Positions 52,413 through 62,657 are shown, numbered from the stretch's first letter. The stretch is 64,000 nt of DNA from CBDFNC01 sp965249895 (GCA_965249895.1 CBDFNC010000005.1:992001-1056000); one strand, 5' to 3'. Notes: generated by a model not told the origin, from the letters alone. Translations and numbers: made by a program.

Positions 52413-53807
52413 TTGAGCACTCAGTTCACAACACAAAGCTGGGCCGATATCAAAAAAGTAGCCAGCTGCCTTGATGCGCATACGGAAGGCACCATACTGG
52501 TGGATGCCGAAGTTAAAATTCACTGGATCAGTGAAAAATACTGCAGTCTGTTAGGGGTAAGCAGCTCTGCACAGGTAATAGGAAAAACCATCGAAGATAT
52601 AATTTTCCACAGCCTGATGCGCCAAGTTGTCACCAGCGGTCGCCCAATCCTGCTCGACTTAATGCATGCTAACGGTCATTGTCTGGTTGTTACACGTTTT
52701 CCCGTTCGTGACAAAAATGGTCGGGTCACTGGGGCTATTGGCCTGGTATTCCACGACCATGCTGAACAGCTCAAGCCCTTAGTGGACAAATATAGTCAGG
52801 TTTTAAATACCCGAACGACCGCCGAACGCAGCCTGGCTTCCCAACGCACCAGCAAATACAGCTTTGCCGATATCATCGGCTCCAGCCATTCTCTACGTAA
52901 CATGGTCGACAAAGCCAAACGTGCTGCAAAAAGCGATACCAATGTCATGCTGCTCGGCGAAACGGGGACGGGTAAGGAGCTGGTTGCCCACGCCATCCAT
53001 CAAGCCTCTTCCCGACAGCAAAAAGCCTTTGTCGCGGTAAACATGGCCGCCATTCCCGAAAATTTACTCGAAGTTGAATTCTTTGGCGCCGAAGCAGGGG
53101 CTTATACCGGCCTCAATAAAAAAGGCCGGCAGGGCAAGTTTCTCCTGGCGGATGGTGGCACCCTGTTTCTCGATGAAATTGGCGATACTCCCCTCGCCTT
53201 GCAAAGTAAATTGCTCAGGGTACTGCAAGAGCAAGAAATTGAACCCATAGGTGGCAACAAGGTCATCAATATTAATGTCCGCGTCATTGCCGCCACCAGC
53301 CGAAATTTGGACAAACTAGTCGAAGAAGGTCTTTTTCGCGCCGATTTACGCTATCGCCTAGATATACTCACCCTCGATTTGCCGCCGCTCAGAGAGCGCT
53401 TAGAAGACATTCCACAACTTGCCAATAGTATGCTGGCGCAAATATCCAGCCAGCTTGGTAACAAGAGTTGTGAATTGAGTGGCCAAGCCCTGACATTATT
53501 ACAGCACTATAGCTGGCCGGGTAATCTCAGGGAGCTTAGAAATGTCCTGGAACGTGCGTGTATATTTACATCAGGTAATGAGCTGACTGAGCGTGATTTC
53601 ACCCAACTAGCCGGGGTTTCGACACCTCCCCCTCCAAACATTGAGCCATTGACCGAAAGGCTAAATAAAGTAGAAAAACAAGCATTGCTGGATGCCCTGA
53701 GTCATACCAAAGGAAACCGCAGTAAAGCCGCTACCTTGTTGCAAATATCCAGAGCTAATTTTTACGAAAAACTGAACAAACATGGTATATCCAGGGCTGT
53801 TGACTAA
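52413..53807 (+). CDS. PAS-domain sigma-54-dependent transcriptional activator
   Basis: 464 residues. N-terminal PAS-like sensor (about 20-130, ILVDAEVKIHWISEKYCSLLGV), central AAA+ domain with Walker A LGETGTGKE, Walker B GGTLFLDEIGD and R-finger region LFRADLRYRLDILTL, and a C-terminal Fis-type helix-turn-helix (GNRSKAATLLQISRANFYEKL). The sigma-54 contact loop reads GAYTGL instead of GAFTGA; Thr-Gly is kept but the last Ala is Leu. TTG at 52413 is the apparent start. It follows the efflux operon by 236 bp in the same direction; whether it regulates it is open. Confidence 0.92.
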   Translation: MSTQFTTQSWADIKKVASCLDAHTEGTILVDAEVKIHWISEKYCSLLGVSSSAQVIGKTIEDIIFHSLMRQVVTSGRPILLDLMHANGHCLVVTRFPVRDKNGRVTGAIGLVFHDHAEQLKPLVDKYSQVLNTRTTAERSLASQRTSKYSFADIIGSSHSLRNMVDKAKRAAKSDTNVMLLGETGTGKELVAHAIHQASSRQQKAFVAVNMAAIPENLLEVEFFGAEAGAYTGLNKKGRQGKFLLADGGTLFLDEIGDTPLALQSKLLRVLQEQEIEPIGGNKVININVRVIAATSRNLDKLVEEGLFRADLRYRLDILTLDLPPLRERLEDIPQLANSMLAQISSQLGNKSCELSGQALTLLQHYSWPGNLRELRNVLERACIFTSGNELTERDFTQLAGVSTPPPPNIEPLTERLNKVEKQALLDALSHTKGNRSKAATLLQISRANFYEKLNKHGISRAVD

Positions 53808-54533
53808 GGATTAACCATCACATTAAACAAGGAGCTTTCCGGGTGCACCTGGCTAGCTCGCATACGCCACCCAAGGCTACAACCTTCTCTCAGCTCTATG
53901 ATGATCATCAGTAGCTATAATTACCCCCATAGCCAATCACCAGCCCTTATTGCCAAATTAATAAATGTATGCAGCAATATTGACGCTTAGGGGTACACCA
54001 TGGGGTTGCAGTCTCTAACCATTAAAAACAAGATCATCCTTGGCACAAGCTTGGCGCTGGCATTGTCGTTATTGACCTCAACGGTAATGAACAACCAACT
54101 GGTAACTAATTTACTACGCGACAATCTTGAGCAGGATGAACTTCCTGCAATTCTGACGAGTATCGCCAACGCCATCGACCGTGATATTCAAATACCGGTA
54201 CAGATATCCACCCAGCTGGCTGAAAACGCCTGGCTCAGGGACTTTATCCTCAAGGGGGAACCAGAGACAGGACGGCCACTGCTGGTAAAAGAACTACAAC
54301 GGCTCGATGATGCCCCGGAGATCGCAGCCGCATTTACCGCCACCAGCGATATGAATATGCAGGTAGCAACGGCAACCGAACAGCAATCACTTGTGGTCGA
54401 AGAAATTGGTAACAATGTCGAGCAGATCAATGTGTTCACTCAACTAACTGCAGATGCGGCAGCGCAAACTGGTGACGCTTGTACTTCGTTGACTAAACAG
54501 TCAGAGCGTCTGGGCCAGTTAGTTAATCAATTT

Positions 54534-56266
54534 GTAACTATTCAGCTGGCGGAATATTATTCAATTTTTCCTGAATGAAATCTGGCCACTTTCCGGCAAA
54601 CAGGCACTCCAGCGCCTGCCCGACACCGACATTATTTTTCTGGCACGTTGATATATAACTGCGAACCCGGCAAAAGACCTTGGCTCCTTCCATGGAGCGG
54701 AAACACCCAGAGATTTTTTGCTGCACCTTTGCCATTCTGATATCCCTCTCTCCTTGGTTGTTGGTGAAGGGAACCGCTGGATTATCCATGAATCTCAGCA
54801 CATCATCCTCAAAATCCCTGAGCCGCTCTAGTAAGTTCCTGGCCTTGCTGCGGGCGACCCGCCCCTTTTTCTTCTTGCCCGTTTGCGGCGGTGGCGGGCA
54901 CTCCTGCTCCGCCTTATCGAGCAAACTCTGATACTTTTTCCGCCACTGTAACGCAGTATCGTTATCAAGCTGGCCACCGGCATCATTTACTGCATCATTG
55001 ATGTCAATGAGCCGTTCATACATCCCATTAGCCCACTCTTGCCCGTCTTGCTCATAGGCGCGGGTAAGTTCCCGCAGGTGATGGGCATTGCACAAACTGT
55101 GGAACACTTGCGTATAGCGGTAATAAGGTTTCCAGTGGTCATGGCAGAGTGTCCCGGCGAACTGAGGCAGTATGCCTATTTCATCCATTGCCTCCTTACC
55201 GCGTTTTGCGTGAGGCTCAAACCAGGTCCACTCTCCGTTCGATGCATTATGAAGCCAGATGCGCTTGCCGCCGACATTAATACCCGTCTCGTCCGCGTGA
55301 ATTAACCCGCCATTGATGAGTTCGAGCTTGGCCAGCGTCTCAAAGTCAGCCAGCATGTGGTAAGCCAGCTTGTTAAAGTTGAACAGTGAGCCGGTACTCA
55401 AGGAGATGCCAAACATTTCATCAAAATGCTGCTGCACCCGGTCATAAGGAATGAGTTGGTACACTGACATATAGACGGCGTTCGCCTTAACCGATGCACC
55501 ATACTTAGCCGACCTGTCCACGTCAGCAGGGAAATCAGCGGTAAACCGGTTGCCCTGCGCGTCTTCCAAAATTTGTGCCCGGTATTCTTTAACCCAGCGG
55601 GAAATTTGGATATCAAATACCTGGCGACGGTCATAGCCTACGTCATGGTACTGCCCTGGCGGCAAGCTATCCCGGTTGACTGGAACCTGAATAATTTCGT
55701 CCGGATCATCGACTGGCTTGAGCGTCTTGCCCTCGCGGCCTTTTTGCCCGCCCTGTTTATTGTTACTTTTCTTTCGCTCTTCTTTAGGGCGGTTGGGGTC
55801 TTGCGAGGGCGGCTTGCTGCTATTTCGGCTATTAAGAGACAGGCGACCAAACAATAGCTTGACCAGCAGCAACATCATTTGTACGGCAGCCACTAAAGCA
55901 GGAGATGCGGCCTTGTCATTTTTCAAGGCGTTTTCTACTTGCTCAATGGTGGCGTTGACATCCAATGACTCGGGTATCAACGTTGCTGTGTTTGTCTGCT
56001 TATTCATGGGGCTATTATACCCTCTGTTTTCTCGGGCAGTTTTTTGCTTCTGTAAGCCAAACTAAGCCGTTGTATTTTTCTGTGCCGGGGGCGCTATGCT
56101 TGCTGGGCTTCCGTGCCTTTGGCGCTCTTGTGGTTAAGTTAATCGTTGCTTACAAGCGCTCATTACAGTGACGCATGAAAATGCACTAAATCACTCAAAA
56201 CCGTGTCAAGAAATTTTGAAAAAAATAATGCATTTATTGCGGGGTTTTTAGCCAGCTGAATAGTTA
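54534..56266 (-). mobile_element. IS66-family insertion sequence, copy 3
   Basis: 1733-bp element. The left end is the usual GTAACTATTCAGCTGGC; the right end lacks the final C (…GAATAGTTA). Flanked by ATCAATTT (54526-54533 and 56267-56274). Same orientation as copy 2. Within the leader (about 56096-56120) it differs from copies 1 and 2 over a 25-bp patch, unlike the rest, which is nearly identical. Confidence 0.94.
54538..56007 (-). CDS. IS66 transposase (TnpC type)
   Basis: 489-residue intact version of the copy-2 transposase, with one ASPALVAA unit rather than two and two fewer prolines in the polyproline tract (ECPPPPQTGKK). All DDE-region motifs are present. Confidence 0.93.
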   Translation of the reverse strand: MNKQTNTATLIPESLDVNATIEQVENALKNDKAASPALVAAVQMMLLLVKLLFGRLSLNSRNSSKPPSQDPNRPKEERKKSNNKQGGQKGREGKTLKPVDDPDEIIQVPVNRDSLPPGQYHDVGYDRRQVFDIQISRWVKEYRAQILEDAQGNRFTADFPADVDRSAKYGASVKANAVYMSVYQLIPYDRVQQHFDEMFGISLSTGSLFNFNKLAYHMLADFETLAKLELINGGLIHADETGINVGGKRIWLHNASNGEWTWFEPHAKRGKEAMDEIGILPQFAGTLCHDHWKPYYRYTQVFHSLCNAHHLRELTRAYEQDGQEWANGMYERLIDINDAVNDAGGQLDNDTALQWRKKYQSLLDKAEQECPPPPQTGKKKKGRVARSKARNLLERLRDFEDDVLRFMDNPAVPFTNNQGERDIRMAKVQQKISGCFRSMEGAKVFCRVRSYISTCQKNNVGVGQALECLFAGKWPDFIQEKLNNIPPAE

Positions 56267-56555
56267 ATCAATTTAAGGTATAACGCCATTCACCGTTTCA
56301 GTCAGGCTGCGTAAATACGGTCTGGCCAGCTCCCTTACCAGTAAAAACTGAAAAATCAGCTGAAATACGGTTATTTGTTTACCCAGGATATTGTGGTTTA
56401 AAAAACCAAAATAGCCACTTTGGCGTACATTTTCCAATTAAATATAAATTTAATATAATCACTTGCTCTTTACATAGTGAATTAGAGTATATAGAGTTTC
56501 TTTTTTTTGGGATGAAAGTTGTCCAATTTGCGGTAAATTTGCAGAGAAACGCTTA

Positions 56556-57812
56556 ATGAAAAACCATCTTTTAATTGTAGGGATCAGCTGTTTTTTGAGT
56601 GCTTGTGGGGGCGGGGGTGGAGGCGACACAATAAAGATCGATCCTACGCCAGAACCAACCGTAGAGCCAAATCCAAATACACCGCTTAACGATATTTTCA
56701 GTGAAAAGACCTTAGCCGATTGGCATCTCTATCGCGATGACAGCAAACCAGCCGAAATCCGCTATTTGTCAAAAACCGCCCGCATTGCCAGTAGCGAAAA
56801 TGATGAAAACGCTGCGCCACTATTTGCCGCCGATGTCTATCAGCCGTCAGATCCAATGTGGGACTCAGTAACCAACGATAGCAACGCAATTCGCGTAAGC
56901 GGCAGCCTGGTATTTGCCAATACCAGTGAATCAAAGAGCTTGCTGGAAACCGAGGCCGAGCACAGTGGTTTAACCCTGTTACCTGCTAAAGTGCGACAGG
57001 CCAGCATATCATTAGATCGTGTGGCTTGGGAGCACTCGGGGGCACTTCCACCCGTCGCTCAATGTCATAGTTACCCGTTAGATCATGAGCGCAACTCTTT
57101 TTGGATTAACAAATGTATTAATATAAAGTCAAAAACCGGAATACCTGCTAATGCCACTTATTTTGACAATGCCAGCATTACGCTAGCCAGTCTGATATTA
57201 AGTGACCATGATCCCGTTAGTTTTGAATTAAACAGCATTCCCAATGACCAACTGACTGAAATCTTTGTCGCTGGAATGGCATTAAATACTAACAATCCGG
57301 TTTCGAACACGTTTCGTCTGCAAGCATCCTTCGAATTGGACTACGGGGCATATTCCCCAGGATTGACTTATATCCGAGTTGACTGGCATAAAATCACAGG
57401 TTCGATCGGAGAAAGCTTTAACAGCAAAGGGCAAGCCATATCAGAAGCTGAGTTGAATGAATACCTTAGGTCAATAACAATGAATGGAATCGACGGTTTA
57501 ATGTATCAATACACAGCCGGTCAAGAATGGACTAAGTTACCAGCAACCTCAGTGAGAGACAGGATGGCAAATGCAATAAAAGAAAGCCTGGGTAAGCAGC
57601 TATTTGTTCCGGTTCACCATACGTTTGATGGCAAGTTAATCACCAGCTACCTTCCCAAATCCAATTATGAGTTGTTGGCTACAAATAGCGAACCGCAGGA
57701 AATTGGCTTGACGGTTCGAAATCATCCGAAAAAAGTGGTGGTAAGCGAAATATCACTGTCTTGTGTGGCGGGTGGCTTCGGCGCAGCGCCCGTATATCGT
57801 CCTGACTGTTAG
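56556..57812 (+). CDS. Lipoprotein of unknown function
   Basis: 418 residues with a lipoprotein signal (lipobox LSAC, then a six-glycine spacer and a Pro/Thr-rich tether), so probably anchored to the outer membrane. The body has no family I recognise. It looks mostly beta with a few Cys at the C-terminal end (LSCVAGG, YRPDC) that may form disulphides. The gene is not obviously in an operon and is followed by a strong terminator. Confidence 0.7.
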   Translation: MKNHLLIVGISCFLSACGGGGGGDTIKIDPTPEPTVEPNPNTPLNDIFSEKTLADWHLYRDDSKPAEIRYLSKTARIASSENDENAAPLFAADVYQPSDPMWDSVTNDSNAIRVSGSLVFANTSESKSLLETEAEHSGLTLLPAKVRQASISLDRVAWEHSGALPPVAQCHSYPLDHERNSFWINKCINIKSKTGIPANATYFDNASITLASLILSDHDPVSFELNSIPNDQLTEIFVAGMALNTNNPVSNTFRLQASFELDYGAYSPGLTYIRVDWHKITGSIGESFNSKGQAISEAELNEYLRSITMNGIDGLMYQYTAGQEWTKLPATSVRDRMANAIKESLGKQLFVPVHHTFDGKLITSYLPKSNYELLATNSEPQEIGLTVRNHPKKVVVSEISLSCVAGGFGAAPVYRPDC

Positions 57813-57834
57813 ATATTAAGGGAGAAATCTTCAA

Positions 57835-57861
57835 AATAAAGCGCCCAACGGGCGCTTTATT
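57835..57861. terminator. Bidirectional terminator
   Basis: AATAAAGCGCCC AAC GGGCGCTTTATT, a perfect 12-bp stem between the convergent lipoprotein and esterase genes, with A/T-rich flanks on both strands. Confidence 0.9.
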
Positions 57862-57892
57862 GGTTAAGATGTTGTCGCTTTATCAGCCGGTA

Positions 57893-60334
57893 CTACTGAC
57901 ACTGACCCGCCTCAAAATAATTGGAGGAAGTCTCTTTTACCCAACTGCTGACAAAAACATTATAAAAACCGAGGTTTTCCTTCGACCCCTTGGTATAAAC
58001 GTATATTTTTAAGAAATCGGTTGATGCGCGCTTGTTCGCCACATGGTTGTAATTGGTGTCATAGCTATCCTGACATAATCCTCCGACAACTGCATTTTCT
58101 CCCATCACCTGAGTACTCTGACTGACGGAATCAACCGCTTCAACCCGTACTTCATAACTGCCTGCAGCAAAGCCACATTGCTGGTATTGCCACTGATTGG
58201 CGGTTAATACCGCGCTCTGCCAGTTCGCCGTACCCAACTTAACATTCACCGCCGCCAAAGAGTTATCATCGGAGGCACTGCCATTAACATTGATACAGTC
58301 GCCAGATACCAGTACTTGTGAAAGGGTGATAGTCGGCGGTAAATCCAGATTTCCTACGGTAAAGCTGTTGCCCGGTTTCAGTGTTTCCTGTCCGGCATCA
58401 TCTACGGCCTTAGCCTGATAGTTATGCACTCCATCACTCAGGCTGCACACTTCCAATGACCAGTTTTCAGCGGTTAAACTTACCCCCTGCCACGTGCCGC
58501 TATCCACTGCGACAGAAACAGATGCCAGACTCTTGTCATCAGATGCGCTGCCTGCCATCGATACACAGGCGCCCGTTACTACCGGAGAGTTTAAAGATAA
58601 CAGAGGTTTCTTATCCGTTACCTGGCGAGGTGGGATATTCTCCGCCAGCTGGTACCAGACTCCGCTTAGCTCATACAGGGTAAATGCTGTACTGTTGCCA
58701 TATTGATTAAACAAGTCCAGATATAAGGTATCAAACGTGCCATACCCCACACCGCCGGGATAGTTGGATATACGTTGGCTGGCCACATGACTGGTCAGCG
58801 TGGCTTCGACAATTTGGTCCCATGGCAGTTGATCTATGCTGAAATTGCCTGCAGTGAGTTGGGTTTGTGCCGCTTCATCGTCGGTAGCACGTATCTCCAG
58901 TTGATAGTTTCCTACTGCCAGGCCGCACTGCTGATAACTAAATGCACCTGCACTCAGTGAAGCTTCTTGCCAGCCACTACCTGTATTAACTTCAACACGC
59001 GTCACTGTCGAGTCATCACTGGCGGCGCCATCAACAGCTACACAAGTTCCGCTTACCACTGGTTCAGTTGCCGTTAATACAGGAGCCTGGTTAGGTGGGG
59101 GCGTGCCAACAGTCAAGCTGGCTTGTACGGCTTGAGATACAGCCCCCTGATCATCCTTAGCAGTCACCTCTGCGATATACACAGCATTATCTGTCAGTTC
59201 ACAGGCCGAAAACGTATAGCTGTCACCCGAGATAACTGCCTGCTCCGGCGCTTTCGGATATTTGCCCTGTAGCGCTACCCAGACTTCGGCCAGCTGACCA
59301 TCTGTATCTGTCGCCGTGCCTTGAACCGTCACACACCTGGCCTGAGGATCGTCGCCCTGAGCATAATCCAGGGTCACCAGGGGGGCCTTATTCGCACTCA
59401 GAGGGTGCTCGCTAAAAAACTCCCAAATGTACTGAGAAATAACCGGTCCGTTGGCATCCGCATATTCACCAGACTGACCGCCAACCCATCCATGGTCTTT
59501 GTTATCAACAAAAAAGGTTTCGATATTCGAGCTTCGGCCTTCCAGGTTGCCGTATTTTTTATGCCGCCAGGGTGTATTTTCCGCATTGCCCGAATGACTG
59601 TAGGTGGGATCCATCACGTCAATATCAAAGCACAAACCCCATGCATCCCGGTTAACTTCGGCGCCCTTAATATAAACAGTGTTGTCTGTGGTCGAATGCA
59701 CCAGGAAGACAGGTACATTACGTTTACGCGCACCCATTTCATTATTCATATTGGTACAGGCTTGCTGGGGCGTAATATATTTGCCGCCTAAGGGGACATA
59801 TGAAGAAGATGTTTCCCCGTAGGCTAATCCAGCAACAGGCGCGCCGGACGCAAAAACATCCGGATAGGTGGCCATCATAATCGTCGTCATACCACCGCCA
59901 GAGGATAACCCGGTAACGTGAACGCGATCGCTATCCACCGCGTAGTCCCGCGATACCTCCGCCACTACACCGGCCAGGTCTCCAGCTTCACCGCCGCCTC
60001 TGTGCCGCTGCTCCTCAAGCCAATAACCCCAGCAGTTCTTATTACGCGGGGGTGAGCTGGGATAAGAGGTAACAAAGGGATACACCACAATAAAACCCTC
60101 TGCATCGGCGATAACGTCAAACTCCGAGTCATGCTGAATAATATCATTGGTCTGTTTACAGCCGTGTAATACCATCACCAAAGGATATTGCTTGTCACCC
60201 TGGTATCCAGTGGGTAAATGCACTGTGTAATTTCTGTCCCTTTCTCCCGAAGTGTAGACTTTTGAAATATTCTGCCCGGCAAAACAAGTGAAGGTTGTCA
60301 GCAGGCTGAACCAAAAAACAATGAGTTTGCTCAT
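57893..60334 (-). CDS. Secreted PHB-depolymerase-family esterase with Ig-like repeats
   Basis: Extracellular polyester/ester hydrolase of 813 residues from ATG 60334, which has GGGAC upstream and puts the signal peptide (LIVFWFSLLTTFTCFA) at the N-terminus; an earlier ATG at 60352 is less likely. Catalytic domain (to about 330): oxyanion motif MVLHGCKQ, nucleophile in VTGLSSGGGMT, catalytic His in NKDHGWVGG. Then four or so repeats of about 90 residues, each with (V/C)V(D/N)GxASDDxSLxxVxV and a paired Cys, resembling Ig-like/cadherin-type modules that may bind polymer. A C-terminal module also with Cys ends it. Upstream neighbour is the oligomer hydrolase. Confidence 0.88.
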   Translation of the reverse strand: MSKLIVFWFSLLTTFTCFAGQNISKVYTSGERDRNYTVHLPTGYQGDKQYPLVMVLHGCKQTNDIIQHDSEFDVIADAEGFIVVYPFVTSYPSSPPRNKNCWGYWLEEQRHRGGGEAGDLAGVVAEVSRDYAVDSDRVHVTGLSSGGGMTTIMMATYPDVFASGAPVAGLAYGETSSSYVPLGGKYITPQQACTNMNNEMGARKRNVPVFLVHSTTDNTVYIKGAEVNRDAWGLCFDIDVMDPTYSHSGNAENTPWRHKKYGNLEGRSSNIETFFVDNKDHGWVGGQSGEYADANGPVISQYIWEFFSEHPLSANKAPLVTLDYAQGDDPQARCVTVQGTATDTDGQLAEVWVALQGKYPKAPEQAVISGDSYTFSACELTDNAVYIAEVTAKDDQGAVSQAVQASLTVGTPPPNQAPVLTATEPVVSGTCVAVDGAASDDSTVTRVEVNTGSGWQEASLSAGAFSYQQCGLAVGNYQLEIRATDDEAAQTQLTAGNFSIDQLPWDQIVEATLTSHVASQRISNYPGGVGYGTFDTLYLDLFNQYGNSTAFTLYELSGVWYQLAENIPPRQVTDKKPLLSLNSPVVTGACVSMAGSASDDKSLASVSVAVDSGTWQGVSLTAENWSLEVCSLSDGVHNYQAKAVDDAGQETLKPGNSFTVGNLDLPPTITLSQVLVSGDCINVNGSASDDNSLAAVNVKLGTANWQSAVLTANQWQYQQCGFAAGSYEVRVEAVDSVSQSTQVMGENAVVGGLCQDSYDTNYNHVANKRASTDFLKIYVYTKGSKENLGFYNVFVSSWVKETSSNYFEAGQCQ

Positions 60335-60397
60335 CTTTAAGTCCCTTTTCATTATTATTTTTAGGGCGCCCCAACCTGGTGAGGCGCAACCCTGGTT

Positions 60398-62428
60398 TTA
60401 TTCAGGTATGAAAACAGCTCTATCCTGGAACAATATTGGCTTTTCTGGCTCAGCCTCCAAAGCCGGCAGGTGTAACGCTTTATTCAATTGGTTGCCTGCG
60501 CCAGGGGGTGTGGTGGAAACCACCTGACTTGGCATCAAAGCTTGCTGTTGGGTAAGATGCGCCCACATTTGCTCCAGCGCCATCTTGTAGTAGTAATCCA
60601 GCGGCACATAGGCGCCCGCATAGAAGCTGGAGTTAAAGGTATCCAGATGCTGGGCATTGGTGATCTCGTAGTAATTTACGGAGCTGTCGGCATTGTGCTG
60701 CTTATTAAGCCCAAAATAGGGTCTCGAACTATGATTCACCGGGATCAGGGCATCACTACGGCCGTGGACAATAGTGACGGGAATATCTCCCAGATCACCA
60801 TTTCCCTGTATAGCGGAGATGCTCTGTTTCAGAGTGCCATTTTTACTGTTGCTTTCATCTGTCCATAGATTTCTGAAGCAAACAGCCGAATTCAGGTTCA
60901 GGTTGTTACTGCTGTCCCCTTCATTCACTGAGTTTTTCTCTAAAACTGGTCCACCAGAGGCTGCTTCGTTGATTAGAAATAAACCGCCACTTCTCGGTAT
61001 ACCGTTGAAGTTATCAGCCAGGCTGCCACGACTGGTGTGCTCAGTGAGATCCTTGGTGCTAAAACTGATATTACACAGAGGGTCTTGCACCTGACCTTTG
61101 GTATACGCGTTGGCATACGTGGCCGTCAGGCTTTTCATCAAATCAAACGCTGCGCCATAACCCGTCATTATGGCGTCCCCTTCCGGCAGGAAACCGTATT
61201 CGGACATTTTGCTTTGCGCCGCCGCCCCTTTCTCTGCATCACTGCTTGCCAGCGTGACAGTAGTAAGCAGGCCTTTTTCAATCAGAGCATCACATCGCGC
61301 CAATACCTGGGTCTTAAGCGCTGCCGCCATGCTAATAGGGGCATTTTCCCCCATGCCAAACGGAGCGTTGAGATTAGGCTCTGCCAGTGCGGCGCATTCC
61401 GCATACAAGTTTGCCCAGCTGCCATAATCAAACAGAGGACGACTGTGGTCAGTTACATCTGCACGCTCACCCATTTTGATAACAAATTTGCTGGAAGGTA
61501 GCGGGTTAATGTTCGGCTCAGAAACAACGATGGCATCGAGTAACGAACCTTTGTCTAACTCACCTGCTTTCAGGGCAGCACCACCGCCATTAGACGCACT
61601 GGTTGCTATTACCAGGGTGTTGTCCGGAGAAGCAGACACTCCTTCCTCTTCATTAAGCACCTTAAACGCATAACGAATACTATCCAGGGTGTTAACTCCC
61701 CAGTCTTGCTCCGGATTCGCCTGGGAGTGAGCATGCTGTACCGCGGCTCGGTTGGGATGGCTGTCTGCCCACGCCTTAACTTCAGCCGTCATCTCCACGG
61801 CAAAGCTGGCATTGGCGCCGGCACTGGACCTGTCGGACAGGGTGCCATCGAGCAGATATACCTGATCACTGGTTAACCAGTGCACCCCTGTGCCTTTACC
61901 GTTGCTGGACATGGTCAGCACACAATTATGCTCCATGGCAAATGCACCGGCAGTCCCTACCGCACCATAAATACCGCGAGATCCTGAGGGTGGTCCGGCA
62001 ACAATACAGGCATTCTCACTGTCGAAACTGTCCAGGATCCAGACAGTCACCGCCATTTTCTTACCCGCACTGACAATATAGGCCAGATATTCCTTTCCCG
62101 GAAATTCCTTATCGCTAGTCGGTCCGTATAAGCTACCGAAGCCACTTAGCTCGTTGTTGTCAACCAGGGCAACATAGTTGTTGAAAATTGCCCTTGCCCT
62201 TATTTCCTCCGCACTCGGGTTGGCGGCGTCCTGGTAGGCCGGCGCCTTACCTGACAATAATTGGGTAATTCCTATCCCTGACATTAGCCCACCTTCCGGC
62301 CTGCTCACCTTGCTGGCAGACACGGAGATTTCTTTGTATTTAGTATTAGGTGCCTCGGTATCACCAGCACAGCCAGCTAGCATAGCGCTACCTGATAACA
62401 GTGCTAAAGCAGTTAGTTTATTCCCCAT
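60398..62428 (-). CDS. D-3-hydroxybutyrate oligomer hydrolase
   Basis: 676 residues of the 3HBOH family (PF10605), which cleaves 3-hydroxybutyrate oligomers left by PHB depolymerase to monomers. Lipoprotein signal (SAMLAGC) places it at the cell envelope. Alpha/beta-hydrolase core with the nucleophile in ATSASNGGGAAL and late PVTIVHGRSDALIPVNHSSR and NAQHLDTFN, which supply the acid and histidine. It precedes the PHB-depolymerase-type gene by about 60 bp on the same strand, so the two are likely co-transcribed. Confidence 0.92.
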   Translation of the reverse strand: MGNKLTALALLSGSAMLAGCAGDTEAPNTKYKEISVSASKVSRPEGGLMSGIGITQLLSGKAPAYQDAANPSAEEIRARAIFNNYVALVDNNELSGFGSLYGPTSDKEFPGKEYLAYIVSAGKKMAVTVWILDSFDSENACIVAGPPSGSRGIYGAVGTAGAFAMEHNCVLTMSSNGKGTGVHWLTSDQVYLLDGTLSDRSSAGANASFAVEMTAEVKAWADSHPNRAAVQHAHSQANPEQDWGVNTLDSIRYAFKVLNEEEGVSASPDNTLVIATSASNGGGAALKAGELDKGSLLDAIVVSEPNINPLPSSKFVIKMGERADVTDHSRPLFDYGSWANLYAECAALAEPNLNAPFGMGENAPISMAAALKTQVLARCDALIEKGLLTTVTLASSDAEKGAAAQSKMSEYGFLPEGDAIMTGYGAAFDLMKSLTATYANAYTKGQVQDPLCNISFSTKDLTEHTSRGSLADNFNGIPRSGGLFLINEAASGGPVLEKNSVNEGDSSNNLNLNSAVCFRNLWTDESNSKNGTLKQSISAIQGNGDLGDIPVTIVHGRSDALIPVNHSSRPYFGLNKQHNADSSVNYYEITNAQHLDTFNSSFYAGAYVPLDYYYKMALEQMWAHLTQQQALMPSQVVSTTPPGAGNQLNKALHLPALEAEPEKPILFQDRAVFIPE

Positions 62429-62657
62429 TTACTCTCTCCATGAATTTATTGTTTTAGATTTTGTAGCAATAGACTCAAGGCAATAACCGGACCAACAATA
62501 AATAGTTACAACAATTCAGCAACATAGGCGTAACGAGAGTGCAAAGGAGAGGGGGAAAAGCGGGTTGGAAAAGGAAAGCAGGCAAAGTGACCGGATATCC
62601 GGACACTTTGTTAAATTTACCTGTCCATGATTTAAGACAGTTGTATTTTACAATGAA

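Larger units (their letters stand above)
54000..56283 (+). pseudogene. Chemotaxis receptor with internal deletion, interrupted at its 3' end by IS66
   Basis: Begins with a typical receptor N-terminus: cytosolic start, TM1 (IILGTSLALALSLLTSTV) and the opening of a periplasmic sensor (NAIDRDIQIPVQISTQLAEN). After residue about 112 it jumps to the distal signalling helix (MQVATATEQQSLVVEEIGNNVEQ), so TM2, HAMP and the CheA/CheW-binding tip are missing, all in frame. The IS inserted after QLVNQF; the pre-insertion gene ended KV-stop at 56275-56283, 180 residues in total. The present frame instead reads 14 IS-encoded residues and stops at 54578. Not functional as a receptor. Confidence 0.85.
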
